Of a stretch of DNA of 64,000 nt, positions 11,275-22,470 are shown in pieces. Below the pieces are notes generated by a model. It worked only from the letters and a program-made list of their open reading frames with translations, made no database searches and was not told the origin of the DNA. Within the stretch, counting starts at the first letter, position 1; each line of letters opens with the position of its first letter. Source of the DNA: Ephydatia muelleri (Eukaryota; Porifera; Demospongiae; Spongillida; Spongillidae); the NCBI GenBank assembly GCA_013339895.1, contig JABACO010000024.1:806001-870000 (forward strand). The letters run 5' to 3'. Both the position numbers and the translations under genes were made by a program.

Positions 11275-12261
11275 TTAGGTGGCAGCCTTAAGTATAGGGC
11301 TATCTACCTTCTTTCCATTCAAGTTGCTTGCAGAGGTCTGGCTGCAAGTCATTGGTATAGGTTTGATAACGGTAATGTCAACAGTTTTTTGCTTCTTAGT
11401 ACCTGCACTATGCTTAACAGATGCTCTTTTGGGATGCTGTACGACAGGGTCAGTTGTGTGCACTAATGGCAAAGCACTAATCTTATGTTGGACAGCTTTG
11501 CACTCTTTGGAGAGTGGAATGGAGGTAAGGTCAGGTCTAAACAGTTTCCTAAGCCTGTTGACCTCTTGAACACATTCATCACTGACCTTTATAGATTTAG
11601 GGTCAAAAGCTAGCAAGTGCAACCCAGCTAATGTTCTAACTCTGGAGATGGCAACATATGCCATTCCTGTAGCAAACACGCTGCTGGACAGGTCTACAAT
11701 GGCACAATCTAGCGACAACCCTTGGCATTTGTGTATGGTGACAGCAAATGCTAAAATCAATGGAAACTGTTTTCTGTACACGTAGAACCGACGCAGAATC
11801 TGAAATCTGCTACGAAAACGCTCAATTTTGAACGGCACCTTTGGAGTGTGATCAAATGTGACCTGAATGCACTCTTTGGAAATTGCAGTTACAGAGCCAA
11901 GTGCACCATTCACTAGCCCTTGACTAGTGTCAATATTGCGTCGTAGCATGACTCTAGCCCCTACAGCTAGATTCAATTCTGCCTCTAATCCAGCAGTCAT
12001 GTAACAGTCTTTGTTTAGCCTTTCTAGTTCAGATGATGCCCTCTTGGTCCATTTTACTGTCCCTGCTGTTTCATCAAATTCATCGATGCAGGGTAACCGA
12101 GCAACTTCTGAACCCACTTTTGACAGCATGTCTGTGTTGAACTGGTCACATGACTTTCTTGTTGCAAACAGGCAAACAGGAGATAATCCCTGACCTAAAA
12201 GTTCTTGGAACTTTTCAACAGCCGTGCATGTAATAACAGCTTTGCGCAACTGAGCAACACT
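11275..12261 (-). pseudogene. Helitron Pif1-like helicase, C-terminal part
   Basis: This is the continuation of the helicase after an in-frame TAA at 12262-12264. The two pieces are in the same phase, so a single nonsense change separates them. It carries the late superfamily-1 motifs: AFAVTIHKCQGLSLD (motif V-like) and YVAISRVRTLAGLHL (motif VI). The last 70 residues, rich in Lys/Ser/Thr, are a tail without known fold. Helitron helicases unwind DNA during rolling-circle transposition. Confidence 0.85.
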
Positions 12262-12822
12262 TTATTCTGAAACACAATTTACCCGAACCTCATTTAACAA
12301 CTCGCCAAATTCTGGGTCACGTTTCTGTCGCTCATTAATGGTCAGCTCATCATATACGACAGTTTCCCGCCATATGTTCACTGATGCCATGCAACCTAGC
12401 CTTGTGGCAATCACTTTGTTGGAAACATTCTGAAACACCATTGAACCATTAACCGGTGGGAGTTGAAGTATGTCCCCAACGAACAGAATGTTCATGGACC
12501 CAAACCATTGATCACCACCAAACAATTCTTCTAGTCTGAGGTGTATGTAAGCTAAAGAGAGGCTGCTAAGCATGCTGACCTCATCAATAATGATCAGCTT
12601 AAGGTGTTTGAAACCATTTCTCATGACTTTCAACGATTCTTTAGGAAGAGCCCAATAGGTAGATGTTTTTGAATCATGCTCTATTGGTAATTGGAATAGT
12701 CTGTGAACAGTAACACCATCTATATTAAATGCAGCCAACCCAGTTGGGGCAGCTAGTGCACACCTTACAGACTCAGGCTTGTCTTTCCACATATCATTTA
12801 CCATGGCTCTGATGGTATGCAC
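12262..12822 (-). pseudogene. Helitron Pif1-like helicase, middle part, Walker A deleted
   Basis: The frame carries CALAAPTGLAAFNIDG (motif Ia), LIIIDEVSM (Walker B) and VGDILQLPP (motif III). The segment that should precede it, with the GGTGKS-type P-loop, is absent. The upstream frame runs through a conserved Cys-rich lead-in, then changes phase and stops at about 12799. I infer a short deletion plus frameshift that removed the ATP-binding loop. This copy cannot encode an active helicase. Confidence 0.85.
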
Positions 12823-13506
12823 AACGGGGTAATATTAGTACAGGAACATTGACCATTTTCATGGTGCTTTTGGTGCGAGAGATGGTCGATGACATTTTTG
12901 AAGACTCGCAATTGATCTGCATTCAGCTTTGCAACACGATCTTCAACTGTCTCTGTCCCTGATTTACCCTCGTTCAGGTGGAACACGTCCTCCATTGCTG
13001 CCTTAGCTTCACCCTGGAAGAACGCGTCTTCCTCTGCAGGAGGTGCTGGTGCTTCTTGCTCCTGTCTGGCTTCATTAATTTTTCTTACAGCTGTCTGTGC
13101 TTTAAGAAGTGCCTGTAATTTTTCGTGGTGTTTAGACAGATCAGCATTTTCAACAATGAAGCGATTATAAGCAAGCTCAGCTGTTTCATTCTCTGCAGTT
13201 AGATTACTCTCGTCTCGAAATGGGATGAACAGCAGCATGAGAGAATAGTAGTAGTCCTCTCTCTGGTTTTCAATCGAGGGGTCAAACAGTTTGTGATTTG
13301 GCAGAATAGGTTTCTGCAATTTCTGGTATACTCTGGTAACATTGTCACTAGTCCCAGAATATGCATACCACTTTACAAAGTCATACAGGCACACATTCTC
13401 CAGCTCTTCTGGTCTAGTAGGGTAATATAGGTCAACCACACTACCCTCTAGAATATCTGTGGAACCTGGATTATTCTTTTCCATTTCAACAAGCTGTGTA
13501 TGACTC
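12798..13506 (-). pseudogene. Helitron region between Rep and helicase
   Basis: The frame enters from the piggyBac right flank and continues to a stop just after the NGQCSC region. An LYYPTRPEELENVCLYDFVK block and an acidic Glu/Ala-rich stretch are seen. These match the linker found between Rep and Pif1 domains in Helitrons. The ATG at 13514 is created by the piggyBac end (it spans the TTAA) and is not the real start. Excising piggyBac with one TTAA joins this frame in phase to Rep. Confidence 0.85.
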
Positions 13507-16134
13507 TTAATCATAGATTGATCAGGATTTGATAACTCCAGTTATCAAACTTCAACGCGACTTTTTGAGCCGATAGAACTAGATTTGATAATTATAATTG
13601 CACTAAAAGGTGCACCCATGATCGTATGAAATATAAGTAATCATTAAGTATAAGTATTGTATGAGAGTTAGGATTCACACGTGCACACTCACAATGACCT
13701 TGTTGTGGTTACCTTTTAGGTAGACCTAGAAAAAAGTAATACTATTTTAGCCTCATTGTGCACAATGGTCATGTTACTATAACAGTTTTACACCTTTATC
13801 ATGTCGTGTCTTAGCCCTTGTCAAATTCTTCGTGAGTATTTTCATCTGGATGATCAATGATACAGCAATAAGCAATATTGAAAGGAACCTTTTATTGCTA
13901 TGAGTCCTCTGCACTATCAATTCATTTTTGCATTTCAGGATTAAATACTAGCTCCATGCATGAAGTGATAATTTATGCACCTTGACTTGCGTGCAGATGT
14001 GATGCTGCACACAGCAATCACCATTTCCCTGGTGTTGTGTGGTATACGCATTGTACATGTCTTGCAGTACATCGTAGCCATATTCCTGCATACATGGCAT
14101 CTAAATAATGCCTTTTTGCTAGCTCCAGTGGCTGTCTTCTTATTTCTGGCATACTTGGGGTGTTCAGTAAGCAGAACAATATCATGAGCCAATGTTTCAT
14201 CTGCATGTACATCCAGAATTGTGTTTTCCAGGCTAACACTCCTACGTGTCTCAGTTCCCACATTATCAATTGTATTTGTGAGCAGCTGCTGAGCAAGTTC
14301 TTCAGTGAAATCTGCATGTTCATCATTGGCACCATCTGGATGAAAATGTCTCCATGCACAGTATGCATCTGTCTCTATCATCCCAAGAAGAGTTGAAAAT
14401 AAACAATGCTCCCACTTCTGGGTCTTCCAGGCTTGCTCAAGTGCCAGGCCACCTTGCCTCATGTGATTAGCAATGTCAATTACTTTAGCACAGTCAAAGT
14501 AATCCTCTACCACTTTTGGTCGCTTGGTGTACCTAATAACAACTTCAGTGCCAAGTGCATCGTCACACTCACGCCATCGTCTCTTGCCATGTGGTGTACC
14601 CTCTCCAGACACTCCATCAGTATGCACAAGGTTCTTACGGGTCATGTCTCCCCATCCAGTAGCAAATATGCAATGTCCCTGAACTGTAGCAGCCAATGTG
14701 ATCCAGTCTCCACGTTCAGGGTACTCAACTGTATCAAGGTATGTCTTTGGAAATCCAGAATGTGCGGTTTTTACCATGCCTTTGAAAAACATACCATGCC
14801 TTTTTTGCAGTCCCCTTACTCTGACAGATATCTGTGAACTTCTTTGCTGCCATACGCTCTGCCCCTTCTTGTAACTCCAGGCGAATGATAATGTTGGTCT
14901 CAGAGTCAGCGGCATCCTTTAGCTCAGCACCCACTCCTTTGGGCTTTCTAGCTATCTTTGTAACATGTGGCATGCCATCGCTACAAAAATTTCCATCTTT
15001 TCCACGCCATGCAGACATAGACTAATCCACACAAATGGACCATGATGGAAAGTAACTATCTTCCCGACACTTATTGAAGTGGTCAATGAAACATAGTATT
15101 CCGTGTGCAGGATCCCCATCTACAACCTTTCCAAACGAGATGTGCTGCAGCAGCTCATCTACTCGGTGCTGATGAATACCAAACTGATCTCCAAACTTCG
15201 GTGCTGGAAAGAGACCATCACTAACAGAGAACAAATCATGACGTTTTGAATGTGTTCTGGTCAGTGCAAGCAGAAAACCTAGCAGCTTGAACAGCTCCCC
15301 TCTACTAACAGGGATTGAAGATGGCTTTGATTTTAGCATGGAGTTCGTAGTACACTCTAAAATTTCCGCTACTGCCTTGTCTGGAAATGACCACAAAAAG
15401 TAGTCCGCTTCCCTTCTATTACTCTCAGAATCCAGTTGTTGCGTTCTGTTCCATAGTATGTGCGCACGTTGCTTTGGGATGTAGCGAATATCGACCAGAT
15501 TATCGACTATGGTCCATTTGATACCTTTGACCACTAACGGGTCGCGATCAATTGATGTTGGTTCCCTGCCTTCTTCCATTTCTGGTTCCGCCTCCGCTAG
15601 CTCTTCTAATGGCAGCTCTTCGTCAGAATCACGTTCATCCATTACCACATCATCTTCGATGTCCTCAACAGACTCAGCGTTCTCCAGTACCCTAGAACTA
15701 TGAACGGACTCGCCGATTTTATCATCATCCCAGCGTACCCTCCATTTGCACCCACGTCCACTACCTTCAGAAGCTATAATCTCACCAGAACGCTTTTTGG
15801 CCTTTGCATTAGCCCCATAGCGTTGTGTTGCTAGCTTTTTGCCCATCGCCGCTGCTGCAGTGGCCTGCACTCTGTCCCCAACCTTTGGCGCTTTCATTGT
15901 ACCGAAGCGTAAATTTTCAGTATACGGCTACCCTGTTTTATCCACTTCTGCGACTCCAAGAGATGAAATTGGCAAAACACTTTCTGAATACGGTCGTTAA
16001 TACACCCGAGATCAAAGCCAATATGTTGTAAAACGCAAATCACTCTAACTTCACAAAAGAAAATGGAAAACAAAAATTGATAACCTCAGTTATCAACCGA
16101 TAACCGGGGTTATCGTTGATCAATGTATGATTAA
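13507..16134 (-). mobile_element. piggyBac-superfamily DNA transposon inserted in the Helitron
   Basis: TTAA lies at 13507-13510 and 16131-16134, the obligate piggyBac target duplication. Inside it the ends are inverted repeats, TCATAGATTGATCA at the left and TCATACATTGATCA at the right, with one mismatch. Both subterminal regions carry palindromic GATAAC...GTTATC motifs (one left, two right). Total length 2628 bp. The encoded transposase runs on the minus strand and is broken. Bases 13550-13940 and 15900-16085 are non-coding ends of the element. Confidence 0.95.
13941..15897 (-). pseudogene. piggyBac (DDE_Tnp_1_7) transposase, broken
   Basis: The ATG at 15897 opens a frame with a basic/chromo-like N-terminus (KWRVRWDD), an acidic stretch and the typical LFKLLGFLLALTRT region. 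It reaches the first catalytic Asp block WSICVD, where the next codon is TAG (15022-15024) in place of the usual Glu. The same phase then continues (SMSAWRGKDG) to about 14815, where the phase changes and a block of some tens of codons with the second catalytic Asp is missing. The final frame (to 13941) carries KKRGMFF-like, DYFDCAKVIDIANHM and a Cys-rich C-terminal zinc region (CHVC...YCKTC). One nonsense codon and one deletion/frameshift make it inactive. Confidence 0.9.
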
Positions 16135-17668
16135 GCCTTCGTTTCCGTTTATGTGGCATGGCAACATCAATCCATTTTACAGTCACCGATTTCTCGGTGA
16201 GATGGTCACCAAGCAGTAGGTCACTGGCTTCATAGAGACCACACTCTCTGGAACGCAAGGACCTGATGCCAAATGACCACAGCTTGCTGTAAATGCTACT
16301 GTTAGCATTGACCTCCTGCCACACATTTTGCATGTTACTTTTCTCAGCTTTGGTTACATAACCTGTTATGTAATGTGCAAGAGTCAATGAAGATTCGGCT
16401 GTAAACTGAATATCCATGTTGGCCTTCCACAGAAGAAGGATTAATGGATTGTAGTCATTAACTCGACATTCTTGTACAGATCGTGAAAGGCAATAAATCT
16501 TCTTCCTAGATTTAAGGCATTCCTCCACAGGGTTTAGCACTGCAATGTCTGTACAATCACGTGGAAAGCCAAATCTGCATGTGGTAATGAAACCACTTTT
16601 AAGCTTTCGTCTGCGTTTGCAATAGTCTGTGCATTTATGCATTTGGTACTTTGTGACTAATGCATGAAGTTCAGGATTAAGAGTTGCATCAGGGATTTTG
16701 CATGTGATGCGTTCTTGGATCCACGCAAGAACATCTTTTGGGTTACTCTTTCCAATCACAGGAGCACCTTGGATCCACAAGAGAGCATGATAATGAGGAG
16801 CTCCCCGCATCTGATATTCTTTCTTGAAATAAAAGTGTTCAACTATTCCAAGCACAGATCCTTTCAATACAACAGTATTAAAGAGATCATGAAAATGTTG
16901 CGAAAATTTTCTAGACACAGAAACAGGGTCCTCAGTGCAAAGTTTCGATACGGGATAGCTAGCAGGCTGATCATTCACCTTCCTGAGGTATCTAGAAATG
17001 TGCTCAGAGTCATACTCAGCACAGCTAAAAGTAATGAACAATGTAGGAGAACCATATTCCCTCAGCATGCATTTTAGTTCACTACTTCTATGGAACCAGT
17101 ACTGTTTAGTGCCACGAACAGACTGGAATATTGTGGAAAGGTTTGCCTCAATACTTTCATCAGATTTCGATACCCCAGCAAGGAATTCATGCACAGGCAT
17201 CTTCCCTTTACCCGTACTCTTTAGAACATTATAAATGCCTGCAGAAATTTGCCTCATTTCCTGCTGCCACAATAAGAAGAATACGTATTGTGGATCTTTT
17301 CGAAACCTAGGATCTTTGTTCAGTAGCCTAGACTTGGCGTACTCTGATGCTGACACATGCTTATCTCGAGGATGGAATTCTCCAAACTGTCCAGAGGGGA
17401 AAAGTGTTGGAAAGCACATCACATCGAGATGTCTCTGTCTGCTTTGGATTGGATCATCTTTGACATTCAGCATCTTGTACTGCTCAACATCCATCAATGC
17501 CGACCCTTGTTGATCCAATGATCGGATGGTATAAGACTGTAATGCAGCAATGTCATCAACAGAGGCCTTTTCTAGCATCTTGCTAGATGCCTTGTCAACT
17601 ACCTCAACCACTTTTTTTGCTGCATCATCTAACGATTGATCGTCAATATTTTTGTACACCCAATTTAT
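16135..17668 (-). pseudogene. Helitron Rep (Helitron_like_N, HUH/Y2 nuclease)
   Basis: The frame has the LDVMCFPTLFPSGQFG block that opens the Helitron N domain. It then has the HUH motif within APHYHALLWIQG and a CKIPD/CRFGFPR zinc-like segment. The two catalytic tyrosines are seen in AHYITGYVTKAEKS. HUH/Y2 Rep nicks and rejoins single DNA strands in rolling-circle transposition. The core is intact in sequence. The listed stop at 16040 lies within piggyBac, so the last 30 residues of that frame come from the inserted transposon. An in-frame TAA at about 17669-17671 separates it from the DUF6570-like part upstream. Confidence 0.9.
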
Positions 17669-18021
17669 TTATTTCAGTTTATGTATGGCTAATTTTAAGG
17701 CATTTGTGTCTACCAATGTCTGCCATACAACCTTATTTTTAGTTGGAACACCATTCAAGATTATAAACAGTTCTGGGTCAGGCAAAGCAAACTTGTCATG
17801 GATCTCAGATAAGGTTTTCAATGTTTTGTTTAGGGGTAAAGGCAGAAAAAACATGGTACCTTTACAGGCTTGGAGGGCATTATAAGCTGGCACTTTGCCA
17901 GAATATGTACCCAACCGCACGATTGTCTGAAAAGCTTTTGCTCGCTGAATTAGCTGCTTACTCAAAGCATCAAGTGATTTCAGCTCATCAGGTACAGGTT
18001 CAGTGAAAAGTCCATTCAGAA
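17669..18021 (-). pseudogene. Helitron DUF6570-like region
   Basis: The frame holds VPDELKSLDALSKQLIQRAK and QACKGTMFFLPLPL, the usual pattern of the domain that precedes Rep in Helitrons. It is in the same phase as Rep but ends at TAA 17669-17671. At the other end it is joined to the Cys-rich region by a one-base frameshift near 18021. Confidence 0.8.
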
Positions 18022-19219
18022 TTATCGTGCTGGCATAGTATTCTTATTAAGAAATGGTTGGCAATACTTACAAATGTAAAGCTGTTCAGTACCACTGTTT
18101 TTCAGAATGTGAGCTTTCAATGCCAACCATGAAGCAGTTTGGTACTTGGTTACATTGCTAAAATCAACACAAGACACTGCTGCACGCCGACATAAACGCT
18201 CACAGCAGCAACAAGGAAACTCTGCATCGTCTTGGAACTTGGATTGCAGTTCAGCCATGAGGTCAGCATGCATAATACGCAGGTGTGATTCAATACAACC
18301 AAGACCAGGTGATGAGTGATCTTCGCTTACTATGGCATGCTCTTCCCCATCCTCGCTGAACAACTTTGGTAAGTCCTCCTCCTCCTGCAAGCCCAGGTAC
18401 TTTATGAGCTCCTCAACGCTTCCACTAGAAAGCATTCCATCAATAGCTTTGATGTCCTTATGCTTTTTGTAGGCAGCATAAAGTCTCCACAGGAAGCCCC
18501 GTAACACTGGGTAATGAGGTGCTGCTGCCCTGATCACCCTCAATGGACTGGAGCATGTGGGGAACTCACAACATATTGGATGTCCACTAAATTCACTAAA
18601 GCGCAAATCTGATGATTTCAATGTGACATCGTGATGCACATAGCCACACCCTGAATCAAGGCTAGCTCTGAGATCCTCCATGTTTTTTTGAAATAGCAAC
18701 TTTGTCCCCAAAACTGCTTCCATTTCACCACTAGTAAGCAGCCGACACTCATTAGTGCACTTCCATTTTAATGGACGCATACGAATAAGATGTCGGTCTC
18801 CTATCTCCTCAGCCACTACACACCTACCATTGAGGTCTACAGGTATGGCCCCAAGCTGCCTTGTGTGGTTGTAAGAGGCATCATAGAAGAAAGGCTCTGA
18901 ACCAGCAGTATGGTACTTTACCCCTTCTAGGAGGTGACTATCTTCTAATTTAATTGCATTAATGGCACGAACATCCTTTAGAAATTCCCCTGCCTTTTTC
19001 CTACGCACATTCAGTACCTTTTTAAGCACTGCATCTGCACAAACTTTACTGACAGCAGCATGTGCAGATCTGGTACACACCTTTTGTGCTAACTATGGGT
19101 GCATCTTGCAAAAGGCATCATTTAACTGAACTAGTAAAGTGCTATTCTTAAGAATAGCCTTTTCAAGGCCACTCTTATACTCGCTAAGTACGATATCCTT
19201 TGGTTCGTACAGAGAGTAG
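18022..19219 (-). pseudogene. Helitron Cys-rich pre-Rep exon 2
   Basis: Exon 2 starts after a good acceptor (pyrimidine tract then CTGTAG). An in-frame TAG just upstream of codon GTG 19080 interrupts it. Coding continues with a long region ending in ECPCC-like clusters (CCCCERLCRR) and LYICKYCQPFLNKN, typical of the zinc-binding part just before DUF6570. The phase at the acceptor matches exon 1. It ends by frameshift at about 18021. Confidence 0.8.
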
Positions 19220-19661
19220 CTACAGTGAAAAAAGGAAGTGCGTACATGTACATGCAATATTACGTATGTGCTAAACTATACACAGTACACCAAGGCTTGA
19301 AAGTTATACTCTTACATCCCACTAAAATATTTTTATGGCCATGAAATCCAATGTAAACTGAAGCCATTCGGATTCAATGCACAGATGATATCAAAAATCA
19401 CATGCCCTGAGCGATGATTATCACCAACCACGTGGCACAACAAGACAGCATTTCCTTTTATACCCGCCCCAAACTCTAACCCCTCTGCTCTATTGTTACG
19501 CATGCAATTGCATATGACATTTGCTACGTCGTTGCACTAGAATATTCAAACCATGCATCTGACACAAGGCAACGCTGACGCAACGTTTCAGCTAATGTCA
19601 TATGCAAACCCTGCTCAATATCTGATATACTGTGCAGGTTACTACATCTACATTTACATAC
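19220..19661 (-). other. Predicted Helitron intron (442 bp)
   Basis: The donor AAAG/GTATGT (minus strand, GT at 19661-19660) and the acceptor TTTTTTCACTGTAG (AG at 19221-19220) join exon 1 (479 nt from its ATG, leaving two bases) to exon 2 in frame. Inside there is no coding signal. Confidence 0.7.
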
Positions 19662-20140
19662 CTTTGAATAACTTTGTCGGTAGTTCTTTTTCGATGGCCT
19701 CGTTGGTTTTGCAGGGTACGCTTAGCCTTCCCGTACCGCACTCTCTTCGCCAAGCGAGCACATTCAGGACCCTCCCAATAACGTTTCCTTTCAGATGACC
19801 GTTTCTTTTCTGGGTCTGCATGATACCGCTCGCGTTCTTCGGTCTGTTTCTTTGCTGGGTCTGCTTCATAGCTTTCGCGTTTAGCTGACCGTTTCTTTTC
19901 TGGGTCTGCATGATACCGCTCGCGTTCAGCTGACCGTTTCTTTTCTGGGTCTGCATGATACCGCTCGCGTTTAGCTGACCGTTTCGTTTCTGGGTCTGCA
20001 TGATATCCCTCGCGTTCAGCTGTCTGTTTCTTTTCAGGGTCTGCCTTGTAGGATGCCCGTGCCGATTCTAAAACATCGTCTCGAACTTGAAGGTATTTCG
20101 CACGTCGTTTCGCTCGTTTCTTTTCTTGACGTGAAGGCAT
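19662..20140 (-). pseudogene. Helitron N-terminal exon with YHADPEKKRSA repeats
   Basis: The ATG at 20140 is chosen over the in-frame upstream one because MPSRQEKKRAKRRAKYLQ is the usual start style. Six to seven 14-residue units of the type RERYHADPEKKRSA follow, encoded by a 42-bp tandem repeat (about 19790-20060). They are highly basic and probably helical. Such charged repeats are common at the start of animal Helitron proteins, with unknown function, possibly DNA binding. This exon is uninterrupted. Confidence 0.8.
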
Positions 20141-20689
20141 TTTGATAAAAACAACTTCACTAACAAAATAGTACCACACCAAACGACGATTGAATCACCA
20201 AAGAATTCTTCTCGAGTTTTGCTATTTATACACATCTTTAGATACCGTAATTATGAAGTAATCTAATTATACAAGACATAGGCTGATAGTCGATTGTGTA
20301 TCAGAGCATAACATCGATTATTTATATAAAAGCGAGTTCTCCATCCGATTCTGAAGCTAGTGGTGAAATTTTGATCGCTTAAAAGTGTTCCTGTCCCGAG
20401 TTATGCGTTGCCAAGAAGGAGAAGGAGAAGGAGAAGAAGACGACCCGCCCCTTGTTCCGAGACTGGGTACGAGAACGGGCAGTACACTCTTGTTCTCTAC
20501 AATCACGCGGTTCTGCGACATGAAACAAAAACGAAACTACTCATTTTTGACTTCTAGATCGATTGCTAAAACAAGCTACACGATCCGATCGTCGGGAGTG
20601 TTGTTACAGACGGGTCGCGTTTTTTTAATGACATTCATAGTCGGGGTCAAATCCTATATGGAAGTTTCTAACGAAACTTCCGATATGCC
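20141..20689. other. Spacer upstream of the Helitron, no gene seen
   Basis: It should include the Helitron 5' terminus and promoter, not pinned down. A GGAGAA repeat lies at about 20415-20438 and a 'GAGACTGGGTACGAGAA' relic of the palindromic family at about 20458. Confidence 0.6.
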
Positions 20690-21330
20690 ATACGATAGTG
20701 TACAGGGCCATGTACGCAACAATGCAAGTGTGTGCACAAGTGTGAGCCAGCATGAGTTCATGTACTATGTGTGAGCTGAAAGTTGTGTGAGACCGAAATC
20801 GTAGCCGAGTGGGCGTGGCAGATATAAGACGATGATTTTAGCAAGATGATGGCAAATAGGAAAGCTTTATTACACGACTAGAGGATGATGTGAGTGCTAG
20901 CAAATAGCCTTACGCGTGCCGTTTTGAATACTGCCGGCGACGTGGGAGGCGCAAGGTTATATTCACTTGGGGTCCGTTAATTTGGTACGATCGTCTGGAA
21001 CTGAGCAGCGTTCTTCTTCTTTTAACTTTCCCGCATAAACTCACTGCCTGAGTGAGACAAAAACAGTTGGGAACGGCTAGCTTAGTTTAAGGGAGAAATG
21101 GGCGGAACAAAGAAGTTATCAAAATTTATTGTGGATTGGGAGAATGGAACACGGGTTGCATGCAAAAATGGTGCAATCGAGCGGGAAATGTGCATTAACT
21201 TTGCACAGCTGTATCTCCGTGACGGATAGAGTAAAAATTAACGAACTGAACACATCAATAGCAACAGGACCCCTGTATGTACATACGGAATTTGAAGCGA
21301 TTTAAACTTTCCTAGCTGAAGATGTAAAAT
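20690..21330. repeat. Dispersed repeat family, copy D (3' part)
   Basis: Matches 26160-26790 over most of its length. The best part is 'GGCGGAACAAAGAAGTTATC' with 'TTTATTGTGGATTGGGAGAA' and 'GTGCATTAACTTTGCACAGC'. Both copies begin a short frame MGGTKKLSKFIVDWENGTRVA and then diverge by indels. A related block 'GAGTGGGCGTGGC' recurs at 36045-36060. Confidence 0.8.
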
Positions 21331-21423
21331 ACTATGGACAAAATTTCTACAATTCAGGAGCCCTTTGCTTGAATGCAAAACTAAGTTGTTTGTGAAGCCA
21401 GAACAGAGTAAGACTATGAGCTG

Positions 21424-21465
21424 TGTGTGTTGTTAGTGTGTGTGTGTGTGTGTGTGTTTGTACTG

Positions 21466-21507
<42 letters not shown>
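21424..21507. repeat. (GT)n microsatellite
   Basis: Interrupted GT repeat. Unique AT-rich spacer lies on both sides. Confidence 0.95.
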
Positions 21508-21509
<2 letters not shown>

Positions 21510-21635
21510 GCTTACAAGTGTGTACTAGTATAGACCTAGCTTGACCTTACAATTGTGTGCTATGTAAACTGTGATTAGCCTAATCTGATGTTAGACTGCC
21601 TGGGGTACAGTACATGTAGCAGTTTTTCTCTGAGA

Positions 21636-21830
21636 ACAGTAGGTCCAGGGTAGGCCTATGTAGGTACGTAGGTCCAGGGTAGGCCTATGTAGGTACATGT
21701 AGGTCCAGGGTAGGCCTATGTAGGTACATGTACATGTAGGTCCAGGATAGGCCTACATAGGTCCAGGGTACTAGTATAGGCCTATGTACATGCAGTTAGG
21801 TACATTGTAGGTCCAGGGTGGTACAGGTGG
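21636..21830. repeat. TAGGTCCAGGGTAGGCCTATG tandem repeat
   Basis: About six degenerate units of 30-35 bp containing 'GTCCAGGGTAGGCC' and 'TATGTAGGTACATG'. Bases 21831-22245 hold no recognised gene. Confidence 0.95.
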
Positions 21831-22245
21831 TGATGAACACGTAGGCAAAGATGAGGAGAGTGAAGATGAGGATAACTATTCAGATGGAATTGAAGTTGAC
21901 TAAAACCTACAAACACCTGGACCCTTGCACATGTACATGCATGTACTGAATTACAATTGTATGGCCCTTGAAGATAATTTCATTATGTGTTAGGTCCATT
22001 GTATGCTATGTAAACGGTGGTTAGCTAATCTGATGTTAGGCTGCCTGGTAACTTCCAGTTCTAAGAGAACAAACTGTGTACCTATGTCTTAAAAGCACAC
22101 ACTTTATATGTGTAGCACCTATATACAAACCACACATTGTGTGCAGTGATGGTGATGGCATGCATGGGAGCATTAGTCCTGATGCCATAAACTTCACAAT
22201 CAAGTACATGATGGGAGGGGGGTGAGTGGCCTGATGCAAAGCCTT

Positions 22246-22316
22246 TGGCCTAGTGGTAGAGGCATTTTAGTCTGTTGCATAATGTCCTGGTGCTTTGTTG
22301 TTCTAGGGTTCAATAA
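22246..22316 (+). repeat. Possible tRNA-derived SINE-like promoter pair
   Basis: TGGCCTAGTGG resembles a pol III A box and GGGTTCAATAA a weak B box 60 bases later. A preceding segment (CAAACCACACA, GGAGGGGGGTG) is duplicated at about 22970-23065, with a degraded A-box-like 'GACCTACTGGTAGA', which points to a dispersed unit. No tRNA cloverleaf can be drawn. Confidence 0.25.
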
Positions 22317-22470
22317 GAGAGCTCTGTTTTAAAAGTCTGTTTGGGACTGTTTCTATAGAGACAATCCTGTATCTATTTTTTTGTACTGGTGAAGAACAGC
22401 AGGGTCCAGGAACCCAATGTTGAGACTGAGTCATCCACCTCAGGCTCAGTGAATTTACTCAATCAGAGTT

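Larger units (their letters stand above)
9794..20140 (-). mobile_element. Decayed autonomous Helitron (interrupted by piggyBac)
   Basis: On the minus strand, in order: a repeat-rich N-terminal exon, an intron, a Cys-rich/DUF6570-like region, a Helitron-like N domain with HUH and two-tyrosine Rep motifs, a Pif1-type helicase, then an OTU cysteine protease. This is the domain set of large animal Helitrons. At least three stop codons, two frameshifts and one deletion break the coding sequence. A piggyBac transposon splits Rep from helicase. The exact termini (5' TC, 3' hairpin plus CTRR) were not located, so the limits given are those of the coding parts. Confidence 0.9.

Noticed and set aside
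12011..12193. Plus-strand frames opposite the Helitron and Roc genes
   Set aside because: Shadows of well-identified minus-strand coding sequence.
13941..14915. piggyBac frame as a complete transposase
   Set aside because: The first 15-20 residues are out of phase sequence, and the first two catalytic regions are upstream or deleted.
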